Part shown: positions 43,117 through 51,711 of the stretch, one piece after another
How positions within the stretch are numbered: the stretch's first letter is position 1
Layout: the number at the start of each line of letters is the position of its first letter
Source: JACVRW01 sp963803245
GTDB taxonomy: Bacteria > Actinomycetota > Thermoleophilia > Solirubrobacterales > Thermoleophilaceae
DNA length: 64,000 nt
Assembly (NCBI GenBank): GCA_963803245.1
Contig: CAWDLI010000010.1
Span: 4,073 to 68,072 of the forward strand
Direction: 5' to 3'
Made by a program: the position numbers and the translations under genes
Notes under the pieces: model-generated
Told to the model about the DNA's origin: nothing
Databases searched by the model: none
Seen by the model: the letters and a program-made list of their open reading frames with translations, nothing else

Positions 43117-44122
43117 GGCGACGACGACCGGCCTTGTAGAGCAGCCGGCCCAGCGAGCCCGCCGTCACGGCGGCCACCGCCGTGACCACCCAGGTCCGGT
43201 CGGGTGCGTACTCGAGATGAGCGTCACGCCGAGGGGGTGGGGCCCAAACCGGCTCTGCCGGGCGGACAGCAGGAGCCATCGGCAGCTCCGGGAGGCCTGC
43301 CGCCGGCAGCGGCGCCGCGTCGCCGCGTCGCCGAGCGGCCAGCAGGTAGGCGGTCCCACCGAGACAGCCGGCCATGATGGCCGCGGCGACGACCGCGAGC
43401 CAGCCGCCGCCGTCCTCGAGGTCATCGACGAACCCCGTCGCCGGCGCGACGCTCGGACCCGCGGTCTGGTCGGAGACCATTACAACCTGTGCGGGCTCGC
43501 CGCGCGTGCCGACGACTATCGCCGTGTTCGCGCTCCCGGCCGCCAGCGGCACGTTGCTGGCCGTCGCGAGGGCACCCCCCGCGCCGCCCCTCCTGGTGAC
43601 CGCCAGGTCGTGGCGGCCGGGTGGCACCGACGCGTAGCCGGTCGCCGAGTCGGGACGCATCTGGGCGATGGCCTGCCCGTCCACGCGCATGTCGCTCCGG
43701 CCGAGCTCGGCGGCGGCGTTGATCGTCCGCATGCGGGCCTTCCCCGGAACGGCGTTGCCGTCCTTGAAGACGCGCAGGCCCACACCCTTGCCTTCGGGCA
43801 CCGCTATCACCGTGTAGCGGCCGCGCCCGATATCGATGCTCGCGGTCGCGGCCGGCTTCTTCTGCCCCCTCACCTTGAGCTCCACCTTGGCCGGGCCCGG
43901 GTGGCAGGCGTGGTAGGGGCTCGGGTTCCCGTAGGAGGACGGGAGGCGGGGTGGGTGCCCATGGACGATCAGCACGGCCGGCGCGGCCATCGGAACGGCA
44001 TGCAGAAAGCGGGCCTGCGTGACCGGCTCGGCATACGCCGCAGGGGACGCGACGGCCAAGCAGACCATCGCGCTCGCTCCCACGAGCGCCAGTCTCCTCA
44101 TCAGCGGCAAAGCCCGCCCCAT
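43106..44122 (-). CDS. DUF4397 surface protein
   Basis: A 338-residue exported protein. The signal peptide is MRRLALVGASAMVCLAVASPAAYA (ATG at 44101 may be the real start). The DUF4397 beta-sandwich region contains ARFLHAVPMAAPAVLIVHG, YTVIAVPEGKGVGLRVF and the later RVDGQAIAQMRPDSATGYASVPPGRHDLAVT. A membrane helix near residue 245 and a second near the C-terminus (VVTAVAAVTAGSLG) end in KAGRRRRGN. No LPxTG is present. It is likely an envelope protein exported with or processed by the overlapping sortase gene product. Confidence 0.82.
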   Translation of the reverse strand: MGRALPLMRRLALVGASAMVCLAVASPAAYAEPVTQARFLHAVPMAAPAVLIVHGHPPRLPSSYGNPSPYHACHPGPAKVELKVRGQKKPAATASIDIGRGRYTVIAVPEGKGVGLRVFKDGNAVPGKARMRTINAAAELGRSDMRVDGQAIAQMRPDSATGYASVPPGRHDLAVTRRGGAGGALATASNVPLAAGSANTAIVVGTRGEPAQVVMVSDQTAGPSVAPATGFVDDLEDGGGWLAVVAAAIMAGCLGGTAYLLAARRRGDAAPLPAAGLPELPMAPAVRPAEPVWAPPPRRDAHLEYAPDRTWVVTAVAAVTAGSLGRLLYKAGRRRRGN

Positions 44123-44582
44123 GCTAAGTCTCGTCCGCGAACAGGTGACGGCCCCCGGACACAATCGAGCGCTATTTGCGATTTTCCTCATCCTGTTCGC
44201 GGGCTGCTCGCACGGGGACGGCGACCAGGGCCGGACCGGGTCGGCCTGGACCGGCGCGGTGCCCCTGAGCCCGGTCATCGCGAGCGTCCACGCAAAGGGG
44301 GCCGCCCGGATCTTGGGACGCGGCCCCGGCGCCCGGCTCGAGCTGCGCGTGCGGGGGCTTCCGCCGCTCGACGAGGCCTACGTGGTGTGGCTCTACAACG
44401 CGGCCTCGGACGCGGTCGGGGTGGCACGCGTGGCCCGCGGCGACTTCGCGCTGCGGACGCGGCTGCCACTCGACCCCGCCAATTACCGCTACATCGACAT
44501 CTCACGCGAGCCGCTGGACGGCAACCGCAATCACAGCGGCGACAGCGTCCTGCGTGTGCGGGTGTCCCGGCTCCTACGCTGA
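44121..44582 (+). CDS. Lipoprotein with RskA-like domain
   Basis: A protein of about 153 residues with a short signal segment and lipobox LFAGC. The globular part (ARLELRVRGLPPLDEAYVVWLYNAAS, VARGDFALRT, then DISREPLDGNRNHSGDSVLRVRV) resembles the extracytoplasmic domain of anti-sigma-K factors. No cytoplasmic zinc finger or membrane helix is present, so it cannot itself be a transmembrane anti-sigma. The ATG shares CATG with the opposite-strand DUF4397 start. A GTG about 20 codons on is an alternative start. Confidence 0.7.
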   Translation: MLSLVREQVTAPGHNRALFAIFLILFAGCSHGDGDQGRTGSAWTGAVPLSPVIASVHAKGAARILGRGPGARLELRVRGLPPLDEAYVVWLYNAASDAVGVARVARGDFALRTRLPLDPANYRYIDISREPLDGNRNHSGDSVLRVRVSRLLR

Positions 44583-45902
44583 GGCCACGTCGCGGATCGC
44601 CGTCTCGAAGCTCGCGATCCCGTCCTCCATGGTGTCCTGAGGGATCACGAGCGGCGGCGCCACCTCGATGCAGCTGCCGTTGCGGCTGACCAGCACGCCC
44701 AGCTCGCGCGCCCGCGCCACCACCCGCTTCAGCACCTCCGGATCCGGGGCCGCGCGGGTGGCGCGGTCGCTCGTGAAGTCCACGGCCGCCCACATGCCGA
44801 TGCCGCGCACCTCGCCCACGATCTCGAGGTCGAGCACGCGCTCGAGCGCGGCGAGCAGCGACGCCCCCTGATCGCGAGCGCGGTCGACCAGGCCCTCCTC
44901 GTCGTAGATGCGGATCGCGGCGAGCGCGGCGGCGGTGGCCGCGGGGTGCCCGCAGTAGGTGTGGATGTCGGGGATGAAGTCGATCGCCTCGGCGATCTCG
45001 GCGGTGACCATCGTGGCCCCCAGCGGGATGTAGCCCCCGGTGATCCCCTTGGCCATGGTCATGATGTCCGGCTCGATCTCCCAGTGGTTCACACCGAACC
45101 ACTGGCCGGTGCGGCCGAAGCCGGTGATCACCTCGTCGGCGATGAAGAGCACCTCGTGGCGGGTGCAGATCTCGCGCACGCGCTTCATGTAGCCGGGCGG
45201 CGGGATCTGCACCCCGTTGGCCTGCATCACCGGCTCGAGGATGAACGCGGCCACGAGCTCGGGGCCCTGCTCGAGGATCTCGCGCTCGAGGAGATCGGCG
45301 CAGAGCTCGCCCAGCTCCTCCCCCTCGACCGGGAACGGCGACCGGTAGCTCGTGGGCGCGGCCACCCGGGAGAAGCCCGGCGCGCCGGGCTCGAACGGAT
45401 GGCGAACTCCGAGCCAGTCGCTCGCCGAGGTGGCGCCGCCCACGGCGCCGTGGTACTCGGTGGAGCGGGCGATCACCTTGTGGGCTCGCGGCTTGACGCC
45501 GCGAGCCTGGTGGTAGACCCGCGCGAGCTTGAACGCGACCTCGTTGGCCTCGGACCCGCTGCCGGTGAACGCCACGGCGGACAGGGCGCCCGGCGCGAGC
45601 TCGGCCAGCCGCGCGGCCAGCTCGATCGTCACGTCGGCCTGGGACGCTCCGCAACCGCCGTAGTGGAGCCGGCCGAGCTGCTCGTACACGGCCCGTGCGA
45701 TCGGCTCCTGCGTGTAGCCGAGGCTCGATGCGCGCGACACCGTGCTCATCAGGTCGAGGTAGCGGTCGCCCTCGATCGTCGTCACGTGCACGCCCTCCCC
45801 CTCGGCGAGGATCAGCGTGTTGCCCGTCTCCACCTCGGCGCGCTCCACGAGCGGCCAGAGGTAGTTGTCGCGCCCGGCGGCGCGGAGCTCCGCCGCCGTC
45901 AC
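44574..45902 (-). CDS. Class III aminotransferase, PLP-dependent
   Basis: A 442-residue aminotransferase of the acetylornithine/omega-amino-acid/glutamate-semialdehyde class. Landmarks are TGSGSEANEVAFKLAR, EYHGAVGG, the PLP Asp in LFIADEVITGFGRTG, and the Schiff-base Lys in MTMAKGITGGYIPLGAT. It transfers the terminal amino group of an omega-amino donor to 2-oxoglutarate or pyruvate. The GTG start overlaps the TIM-barrel gene stop, and it is last in a four-gene operon with a solute-binding protein and a P450. The tail overlaps the RskA-like lipoprotein by 9 bases. Confidence 0.92.
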   Translation of the reverse strand: MTAAELRAAGRDNYLWPLVERAEVETGNTLILAEGEGVHVTTIEGDRYLDLMSTVSRASSLGYTQEPIARAVYEQLGRLHYGGCGASQADVTIELAARLAELAPGALSAVAFTGSGSEANEVAFKLARVYHQARGVKPRAHKVIARSTEYHGAVGGATSASDWLGVRHPFEPGAPGFSRVAAPTSYRSPFPVEGEELGELCADLLEREILEQGPELVAAFILEPVMQANGVQIPPPGYMKRVREICTRHEVLFIADEVITGFGRTGQWFGVNHWEIEPDIMTMAKGITGGYIPLGATMVTAEIAEAIDFIPDIHTYCGHPAATAAALAAIRIYDEEGLVDRARDQGASLLAALERVLDLEIVGEVRGIGMWAAVDFTSDRATRAAPDPEVLKRVVARARELGVLVSRNGSCIEVAPPLVIPQDTMEDGIASFETAIRDVASA

Positions 45903-46750
45903 GCCGCCTCCGCGTCCAGGCGCTGCCAGACGTCCTCCACCAGGCCCTTCAGCTGGAGCGATTCCTCCCAGCGGTCGGACATCTCCCGGCCGTCCGGGCC
46001 GGTCATCGCGTACCACTCGGGAGGACCGAGCTCGGGCGTGAACACGAGTCTCGCGTCCGCGGGCGCCTGCGCCCGCCACAGCCGGAAGCCCTCCTCCCAC
46101 CAGCCGAGGAACAGGTCCACCAGGGGCAGGTGGTGGGGAAAGCTGACCTGCACCTGCACCTGCTCGCGGGAGGCCACCCGCCCGTGAAAGGCCCAGGAGC
46201 GCGCCAGGATCCGGTGGATGAGCGCGTGGTTCCCCTCGTCCACCGGCCAGTGGAACTCGCGCCCTACCAGGTAGTGCGACAAATCCGCGGTGAGCCTCAT
46301 GTCCGGCACCGCGTCGATCAGCTGGAGGGTGAAGAAGAGATCGGTGGTCATCCGGTCTCGGTGCGTCTCGAAGAGGACGTCCATGCCCGCCTCGGCGGCC
46401 AGCCGCTGCCACCCGAGGATGTACGGGATGCACTCGAGGACCGTGTGCGGCTTGACGTTGGGCTGCAGGTTTATGTGAGTGCAGCGCTCGGGTCCGAGCT
46501 CGACGATCCGTTCGATCGTCTCGGAGAGCTCGTCCACGGTCGACGGGAAGCATTCCGCCGTCCAGTCGAGCCCGCGCTCCGCGAGCAGGCTCGTGGTCTC
46601 GCGCGCCGTCTCGAGGTCGTCGAACTCGACCTCCGCGCCCGCGAACCCGGCGGCGGCGATCCGGTCGACCTTCTCCTCGAGCGTCGGCTCCTCCTTCCCG
46701 CCGCCGAGCTGCTCCATGCCCCACATCGACTGGAAGACCCGCAGTTCCAT
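45899..46750 (-). CDS. Sugar phosphate isomerase/epimerase-like TIM barrel
   Basis: A 283-residue xylose-isomerase-like TIM barrel. The pattern includes IAAAGFAGAEVEFDDLE, HINLQPNVKP and VLFETHRDRMTTD with an acidic/His metal site. MRLTADLSHYLVGREF supplies a further Asp/His, and LVFTPELGPPEWYA the final Glu. Such barrels isomerise or dehydrate sugars, inosose and related polyols. It is co-transcribed between a P450 and a class III aminotransferase, which points to a pathway on one small molecule rather than central sugar metabolism. Confidence 0.82.
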   Translation of the reverse strand: MELRVFQSMWGMEQLGGGKEEPTLEEKVDRIAAAGFAGAEVEFDDLETARETTSLLAERGLDWTAECFPSTVDELSETIERIVELGPERCTHINLQPNVKPHTVLECIPYILGWQRLAAEAGMDVLFETHRDRMTTDLFFTLQLIDAVPDMRLTADLSHYLVGREFHWPVDEGNHALIHRILARSWAFHGRVASREQVQVQVSFPHHLPLVDLFLGWWEEGFRLWRAQAPADARLVFTPELGPPEWYAMTGPDGREMSDRWEESLQLKGLVEDVWQRLDAEAA

Positions 46751-46767
46751 CGCGCGGACTCCCTGCC

Positions 46768-47976
46768 CTAGGCCACCTTCCCCGTCAGCAGCGCCCAGCC
46801 GCGCGTCGTGTGCTGGTGGAGGCGCTCGTTGGGACCCACGATCTCGTAGTCCGGGAAGCGCCGCCAGAACTCCTCGAACGCGACCCTGGACTCGAGCCGG
46901 GCCAGCGGCGCGCCGATGCAGTGGTGGATCCCCTCCCCGAACGCGATGTGCCGCTTGGGCGTGCGATCGAAGTCGAGCACGTCCGGGTTCTCGTACCTGC
47001 GCTCGTCTCGGTTCGCCGCGGCGTAACACAGCCACACGCGACCGCCCTCGGGAATGGTCTCCCCGTGGATCTCCACCTCGCGCGTGGTGATCCGGGCGAG
47101 GCCGGGGATCGGCGACTCCCAGCGAATCAGCTCCTCGATGGCCGGCGGGAGAAGCTCGGGCTGCGCGAGCCACTGCGCGCGCCGATCGGGAAGCTCGGCC
47201 AACCGGTGGAGGCCGTTGGAGATCAGGCACGCCGTCGTGTCGATGCCCGCCAGCACGAGGATGAACGTGAGCCCGCGCGGCTCGTCCCAGTTGAGCACGC
47301 CCTCCTTCTCGGCGGCGACCATGACGCTGAGGAGGTCGTCCTTCGGGTCCTTTCGCCGCAGCTCGATCTGAGCGTTGATGTACTCGGCGATCTCCCCCGC
47401 GGCCTCGCGTGCGCTGTCCGGGATCTCGAACAAATCTGATTGGTCAGGCTCGGACTGCCGTGCCTCGAAGTCGTACATGAGGCCCTCGAGCCAGCGGTGG
47501 TCCGACGCCGGAAAGCCGAGGATGCTGCTGGTCGTGGTGACCGGGAGCCGCCAGGCGAACTGCTCCGCCAGGTCCACCGTGCCGGCTTTCTCGAGGTCGT
47601 CGAGCATGCCCTGCACGTAGCCGCGGATCCGCTCCTCGAGCTCCTTCACCCCCTTCGGCGTGAACCACTTGTGCACCACCTTGCGGATCCGCGTGTGGTC
47701 CGGCGGGTCGTAGGTGAGGACGATCCCGGGCCCGAAGGTGTTCGGGTAGAAGTCCTGGGTCTCGTCCAGCTCCACGCCGCGCGTGTTCGAGTACGTCTGC
47801 CAGTCGCGGGACGCGGCCTGGACGTCCTCGAAGCGGGAGAACGTCCAGAAGTCGCGTTCAGGGTTGTGGTACGCGGGATAGCGGTCCCGCATCGTCGTGT
47901 AGTGCTCGTACGGGTCCTCCTGCGTCGGCAGGTCGAACGGGTCGTAGATGAACGGCCGCTCCGAGGTTTGGCTCAC
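46768..47976 (-). CDS. Cytochrome P450, CYP-bacterial class I type
   Basis: A 402-residue soluble P450 of a different branch from the other two. The I-helix reads VLAGIDTTACL (Asp in place of Glu in the usual AGxET), the K-helix is IEELIRWESP, and the heme loop is FGEGIHHCIGAPLA with the axial Cys. TYDPPDHTRIRK is the C-helix. It needs ferredoxin and reductase from elsewhere. The GTG start overlaps the solute-binding protein stop, so uptake and oxidation are translationally linked. Confidence 0.92.
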   Translation of the reverse strand: MSQTSERPFIYDPFDLPTQEDPYEHYTTMRDRYPAYHNPERDFWTFSRFEDVQAASRDWQTYSNTRGVELDETQDFYPNTFGPGIVLTYDPPDHTRIRKVVHKWFTPKGVKELEERIRGYVQGMLDDLEKAGTVDLAEQFAWRLPVTTTSSILGFPASDHRWLEGLMYDFEARQSEPDQSDLFEIPDSAREAAGEIAEYINAQIELRRKDPKDDLLSVMVAAEKEGVLNWDEPRGLTFILVLAGIDTTACLISNGLHRLAELPDRRAQWLAQPELLPPAIEELIRWESPIPGLARITTREVEIHGETIPEGGRVWLCYAAANRDERRYENPDVLDFDRTPKRHIAFGEGIHHCIGAPLARLESRVAFEEFWRRFPDYEIVGPNERLHQHTTRGWALLTGKVA

Positions 47977-49232
47977 GTCCCGATCCCGAGCTTGAACTCG
48001 TTCCAGACCTCCAGGCGCTTGTCGAGGTCCTCGACCGCCTCGAAGAAGCTCAGCACGCCGAAGAACGCGTCGCCCTCGCGAGTCGCGGGGATCAGCGTGG
48101 GCGCGAGCTCCTTCTCCGTGAGGCCCTGGTCGATCGCCTGGTCGTAGCTCAGCGTGCCGCTGTTGCCCGTCGTCTTGACCAGGCGTGCCTGCCAGGGCAG
48201 CGAGATCGACTCGTTGATGAACTCGTAGGCGGCGTCCTGCTTGTTGGCGCCGCCCTCCTTGGTGAGCGTCGCGTTGTCGGACCACGCCGGCACGCCCTGC
48301 GGCACCTTGTGGTTCGCCCCGATGATGACGCCCTTCTTGGCCGCCTCGACGATCACGAGGTCGTGGTTCACGTAGCCGATGATCGCCTCGCCCGTGACGA
48401 ACGTGTTCGTCTGGTCGTCGAACCCGCTTGTGAGCTTCTTCACCTGCGGGCGGAGCTCGAGGAGGCGCTGGCGGAACTTCTCGAAGTCCGCGTCGCTCAA
48501 CTTGTAGGGGTTCTTGATCCCGAGGGCGAGCGGGATCATCGGCTCCACCGAGGTGGGATCGTCGAAGATCGTCACCTTCCCCTTGAACTGCTCGTCCCAG
48601 AAGATGTTCCAGTCGGCCGGGACGCCCTTGTCGTCGACGTACTGGCTGATGTCGTAGTCGCCCGGAACCTCCGCCTCGTTCCAGCCGAGCGGCTGGGCTC
48701 CCCAGGTGTAGAGGATCCCGTAGTTGGTTCCCTTGACCGAGGTCGCGTCGCGCCACGGGAACGCGTCCGAGATCTCCTTGACGTTCGGGACCTTCGACTC
48801 GTCGATCGGGATGATCAGGTCCGACTGGACGTACTGGTCGTACCAGCCGGCCGTGTTGTAGATGATGTCGAACTGACCGGGACTCGCCTTCACCTTCGCG
48901 AACATCTCCGCGGGTGACCCCACGTTGGTCACGTTCACCTTGATGCCGGTCTTCTTCGTGAACTCCTTGAGCCACGCGTCCGCCTGGTAGCCCTCCCAGC
49001 TGAGGAGGTTGATCTCGTCGGAGGAGCCGCCACCGCCACCGCCGCCCCCGCCGCCGTTGTCGTCGTCGTCACCGCACGCCGCCAGCAGGGTGGGGCCGAC
49101 CACCACGCCCGCGCCCGCCATCGCGCCTCGCCTGAGCACCTCGCGCCGGGACAGTCCGTCCTCGAGCAGGGACTGCGCCGCGAGCTCCCGGCGCCTCATC
49201 GCGTACAGGCTTCTCAGGGGATTCGCTGGCAT
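47973..49232 (-). CDS. Extracellular solute-binding lipoprotein, PotD/spermidine type, Tat signal
   Basis: A 419-residue binding protein. The N-terminus has a twin-arginine motif and lipobox (GLSRREVLRRGAMAGAGV to LLAAC), then a ten-residue glycine run encoded by a simple GGC-type repeat. The mature protein opens EINLLSWEGYQADAWL and has GQFDIIYNTAGWYDQYV, as in polyamine-binding proteins. Residues such as WGAQPLGWNEAEV line the expected cleft. No permease or ATPase is adjacent, so it either serves a distant transporter or acts as a receptor. It is the first gene of the operon. Confidence 0.87.
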   Translation of the reverse strand: MPANPLRSLYAMRRRELAAQSLLEDGLSRREVLRRGAMAGAGVVVGPTLLAACGDDDDNGGGGGGGGGGSSDEINLLSWEGYQADAWLKEFTKKTGIKVNVTNVGSPAEMFAKVKASPGQFDIIYNTAGWYDQYVQSDLIIPIDESKVPNVKEISDAFPWRDATSVKGTNYGILYTWGAQPLGWNEAEVPGDYDISQYVDDKGVPADWNIFWDEQFKGKVTIFDDPTSVEPMIPLALGIKNPYKLSDADFEKFRQRLLELRPQVKKLTSGFDDQTNTFVTGEAIIGYVNHDLVIVEAAKKGVIIGANHKVPQGVPAWSDNATLTKEGGANKQDAAYEFINESISLPWQARLVKTTGNSGTLSYDQAIDQGLTEKELAPTLIPATREGDAFFGVLSFFEAVEDLDKRLEVWNEFKLGIGT

Positions 49233-49498
49233 CGCCGTCTCCTTGTCGTGCGCGGATTGCGCTGGGCTGAGTCGCATGCGCAAAGACGCGCGTACGTGGT
49301 TCCGCATCGAACGCGAGATGCGGATGACCGCAAAGGGAGGCCCCCATTCGGGGCGCCCCTGTTCTCTATATCGGTCATTATCGGGCCAACAGTCGACTTT
49401 TGTTCGGTGGCACCGTACACCGCCCGCCGGAACGACGCAACACGTCCCCCGGACGGGCGACCAAATGGCGCGTTTGCCCCAGCCGGTTCGAGGGCCGG

Positions 49499-49834
49499 TC
49501 AGGCGCTGAGCGCGAGCCCGAAGGGGTTGCCCTCGGAGTCCTTGCAGATCACCCAGCGATCGCCCGGGTGGACGATGCTCCCGCCGAGCTCCTCCACTCG
49601 GCGCACCGCCTCGGCCAGCTCGGAGACGGCGAAGTAGGGCAGCGAGAACGAGTCGCCCGGTCCGCGGCCACGGGCGTGGACGCCCACCGCCGGGGCCGAG
49701 CCCGTCTGCCAGCCCTCTCCTTGATCACGCGCGCGAGGCTCGAGCTCCGAGCCGAGCAGGCCGGACCAGAAGCGACGTGCCCGGTCCGGGTCATCGGCGG
49801 GGAACTCGACCAGCGAGAGCTGGGAGCCGGCCAC
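49499..49834 (-). CDS. VOC family protein
   Basis: A 111-residue VOC protein beginning QLSLVEFPADDPDRARRFWSGLLG. It has PYFAVSELAEAVRRVEELGGSIVHPG and ends with DSEGNPFGLALS, the usual Glu-bearing last strand. It is complete and similar in length to bacterial members of unknown substrate. It is adjacent to the ANTAR gene, with no overlap. Confidence 0.86.
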   Translation of the reverse strand: MAGSQLSLVEFPADDPDRARRFWSGLLGSELEPRARDQGEGWQTGSAPAVGVHARGRGPGDSFSLPYFAVSELAEAVRRVEELGGSIVHPGDRWVICKDSEGNPFGLALSA

Positions 49835-50426
49835 CTAGGCCGGCTCGTCCTGCTTGGGCAGCAGCGCGTGGCCGTCGACCACGGCGCCTGCGATGTCGAC
49901 CAGCTTGCGGTTGCCGGCGCGAGCGTGCTGTCGCAGCAGGGCGAAGGCAGCCGCCTCGTCGACCGAGTGGCGCTCCATGAGAATGCCCTTCGCCCGCTCG
50001 GTCACGGCTCGCCTGCCGAACGCTCCCTCGAGGTCGTGGAACTCGGTGAAGCGGCGCAGGACGATGTCGATCGAGCTCTGCCAATCGACGGCATCGCCGT
50101 CGGTGATGTAGGCGAAGATGCCGCGCTTCGATGCCTCCTTCACGAACCCTGGATCCGGCTCGTGGATGAGCAGGATCACCGGGCAGGAGGCCTCCTGAAC
50201 GATCTTCTCGATCAGGGTCAGGGCGTGGACCGAGCTCGTCGCCGAGGCCGACGAGCGCGACGTCCGGCCGCTCCCTCACGGTCACGGCTCCGACGTCGTT
50301 GACCTCGATCTCGCGAGCGATCACCTCGTGCCCCAAAGAGGTGACGATCGGCGCGACGAGGGCCAGCCGATCGCGCCGTTCGTTCGCGATCAATACTCGG
50401 AGATGTTCGGTTTCTCGGTAACTCAT
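49835..50426 (-). CDS. ANTAR-domain response regulator, one frameshift
   Basis: Two frames give one 196-residue protein. The N-terminal receiver-like domain is HLRVLIANERRDRLALVAPIVTSLGHEV. In a second frame it continues ALTLIEKIVQEASCPVILLIHE. A C-terminal ANTAR three-helix bundle follows (AVTERAKGILMERHSVDEAAAFALLRQHARAGNRKLVDIA) that binds paired RNA hairpins to prevent termination. The break is one extra base near 50232-50240; the span is 3n+1. The receiver lacks an obvious phospho-Asp, so it may respond to a partner. It is divergent from an RsbW-like operon. Confidence 0.82.
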
Positions 50427-50594
50427 CCCGATTCGGAGACAGGTCAGTCTAGCCGAGGGAAACCGATCCTGATGATACGCTTCTCGGAAGCCTTGCCCAA
50501 GCACTCGGCAGGCGATTCTCCGGCTCTAGGAACTCGGTCGGGCAAGGGCGTCGATTCACCGATCGGCGCCGCACGGGAACGTTAGGAGCCCACC

Positions 50595-50873
50595 TTGTCC
50601 TCGTCCGCGCCGCAACGCTCGACCGCCCTGGCGGCTTCGTCCTGGGAAGCACAGGTCAGACGCAAGCTGGACGATCGCGAGCGCATCGCCGACGCCTTCG
50701 ACCGCGCTGAGGCCTATCAGCTGATGGGCGACGTGGAGCTCGCCCTGGCCTGGCTCGACACCGCCGCCGCACTGAGCGGCGGCCTGTCGCCGGAGGCCGC
50801 CGCTCAGCGGGCATGCTGGGCGCGTGAGGTCGCGGAACGACGTGGCGCTGGCAGCGAGCAGGAGCCGGCATGA
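50595..50873 (+). CDS. Conserved small helical protein of unknown function
   Basis: A 92-residue frame from TTG, with helices VRRKLDDRERIADAFDRAEAYQLMGDVELALAWLDTAAAL. It has a TPR-like feel but is too short for certainty. The stop overlaps the ATG of the kinase-like gene (ATGA), so it is likely translated with it and may be its partner. I recognise no family. Confidence 0.6.
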   Translation: MSSSAPQRSTALAASSWEAQVRRKLDDRERIADAFDRAEAYQLMGDVELALAWLDTAAALSGGLSPEAAAQRACWAREVAERRGAGSEQEPA

Positions 50874-51295
50874 CGGAATCCGGCGAGCGGTTCGCCGTTC
50901 AGCTCGACGGCGGCAGGGAAGCCGCCGCGAGAGCCAGACGGGCGGTGCTCGCGCGTAACGGAAGGCTGCCCGACGCCGTGCGCGACGACGTGCTGCTGCT
51001 GGTGAGCGAGCTGGTCACCAACGCCGTGCGCCACGCCGGGGTGGGGCCCGAGGAGGGGCTGGAGCTGGAGTTCGAGATGTCACCGCGGCACGTGCGCGTC
51101 GAGGTGGCCGACCCCGGGAAGGGCTTCGACCGCGATGTCGTCTCCCCCTTGCCGCGCGATGTGGGCGGCTGGGGCCTGCGCATGGTGGATCAGCTCGCCG
51201 ATGCCTGGGGAGTCAGGCCGGCCGAGTCCGGCACCTGCGTGTGGTTCGAGATCCGCTTCGGCGACGTGGGCCGGTTCAGCCAGCGCTTTCCCTGA
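50870..51295 (+). CDS. RsbW-like ATP-binding anti-sigma/regulatory kinase
   Basis: A 141-residue GHKL ATPase with N-box LLLVSELVTNAVRHA. The G1 box is VRVEVADPGKGFD and the G2-type GGWGLRMVDQLADAWGV. Proteins of this size bind a sigma factor or an anti-anti-sigma and phosphorylate it. No sigma factor of the SigB type is next to it. It is divergent from an ANTAR regulator, and an ion-channel-like gene is convergent. The 3' end overlaps that gene by 20 bases. Confidence 0.86.
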   Translation: MTESGERFAVQLDGGREAAARARRAVLARNGRLPDAVRDDVLLLVSELVTNAVRHAGVGPEEGLELEFEMSPRHVRVEVADPGKGFDRDVVSPLPRDVGGWGLRMVDQLADAWGVRPAESGTCVWFEIRFGDVGRFSQRFP

Positions 51296-51668
51296 TCGGA
51301 TCGCGCTCCAGGCCGCGCCTGTGGAAGAACGCGCCGAAGGAGCCGGCGAGCATCGCGACCACGGAGATCGCCCAGGCCTGAAGGAACACGTCCAGTACAC
51401 GCGCGGGCGTGGAGATCGGGTTGGGCAGCTGCGACGACACGGTCAGTAGCTGGGTGCTCGTCCAGAAGATCGAGTCGCCGAGATTGGCGATGCCGGTGCG
51501 AGGCTCGTTGCGCTCGAAGCCGAGGATCAGCAGGCTCGCGATTGCGTCGACGATCACCGTGGCGAGGAAGAGCGCGACCAGCCTGGAGCGCAGGTGCTCG
51601 TGCGTGGCGGTGTGCCCGCGCGCGACCTTGAGCGCCTCCTGGAGTCCCGTTCGCAGCGGTTGGGCCAC
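51276..51668 (-). CDS. Two-helix potassium-channel-like membrane protein with degenerate filter
   Basis: A 130-residue protein with the two-helix pore layout of Ion_trans_2 channels. Helix 1 is LVALFLATVIVDAIASLLI. A short pore helix is SIFWTSTQLLTVSSQLPNP. Helix 2 is LDVFLQAWAISVVAMLAGSFGAFF. Where K+ channels have TVGYG there is TVSSQ, so selectivity for K+ is doubtful. It may be a non-selective channel or a non-conducting regulator. It has no RCK domain. Confidence 0.7.
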   Translation of the reverse strand: MAQPLRTGLQEALKVARGHTATHEHLRSRLVALFLATVIVDAIASLLILGFERNEPRTGIANLGDSIFWTSTQLLTVSSQLPNPISTPARVLDVFLQAWAISVVAMLAGSFGAFFHRRGLERDPIRESAG

Positions 51669-51711
51669 CTCCGCGAGTATCTAGCGAAGGGCGGTCGGCT
51701 CACCCATCACG

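Noticed and set aside
49023..49056. GCC-type triplet run
   Set aside because: It encodes the glycine linker after the lipobox of the solute-binding protein; no separate repeat function is needed.
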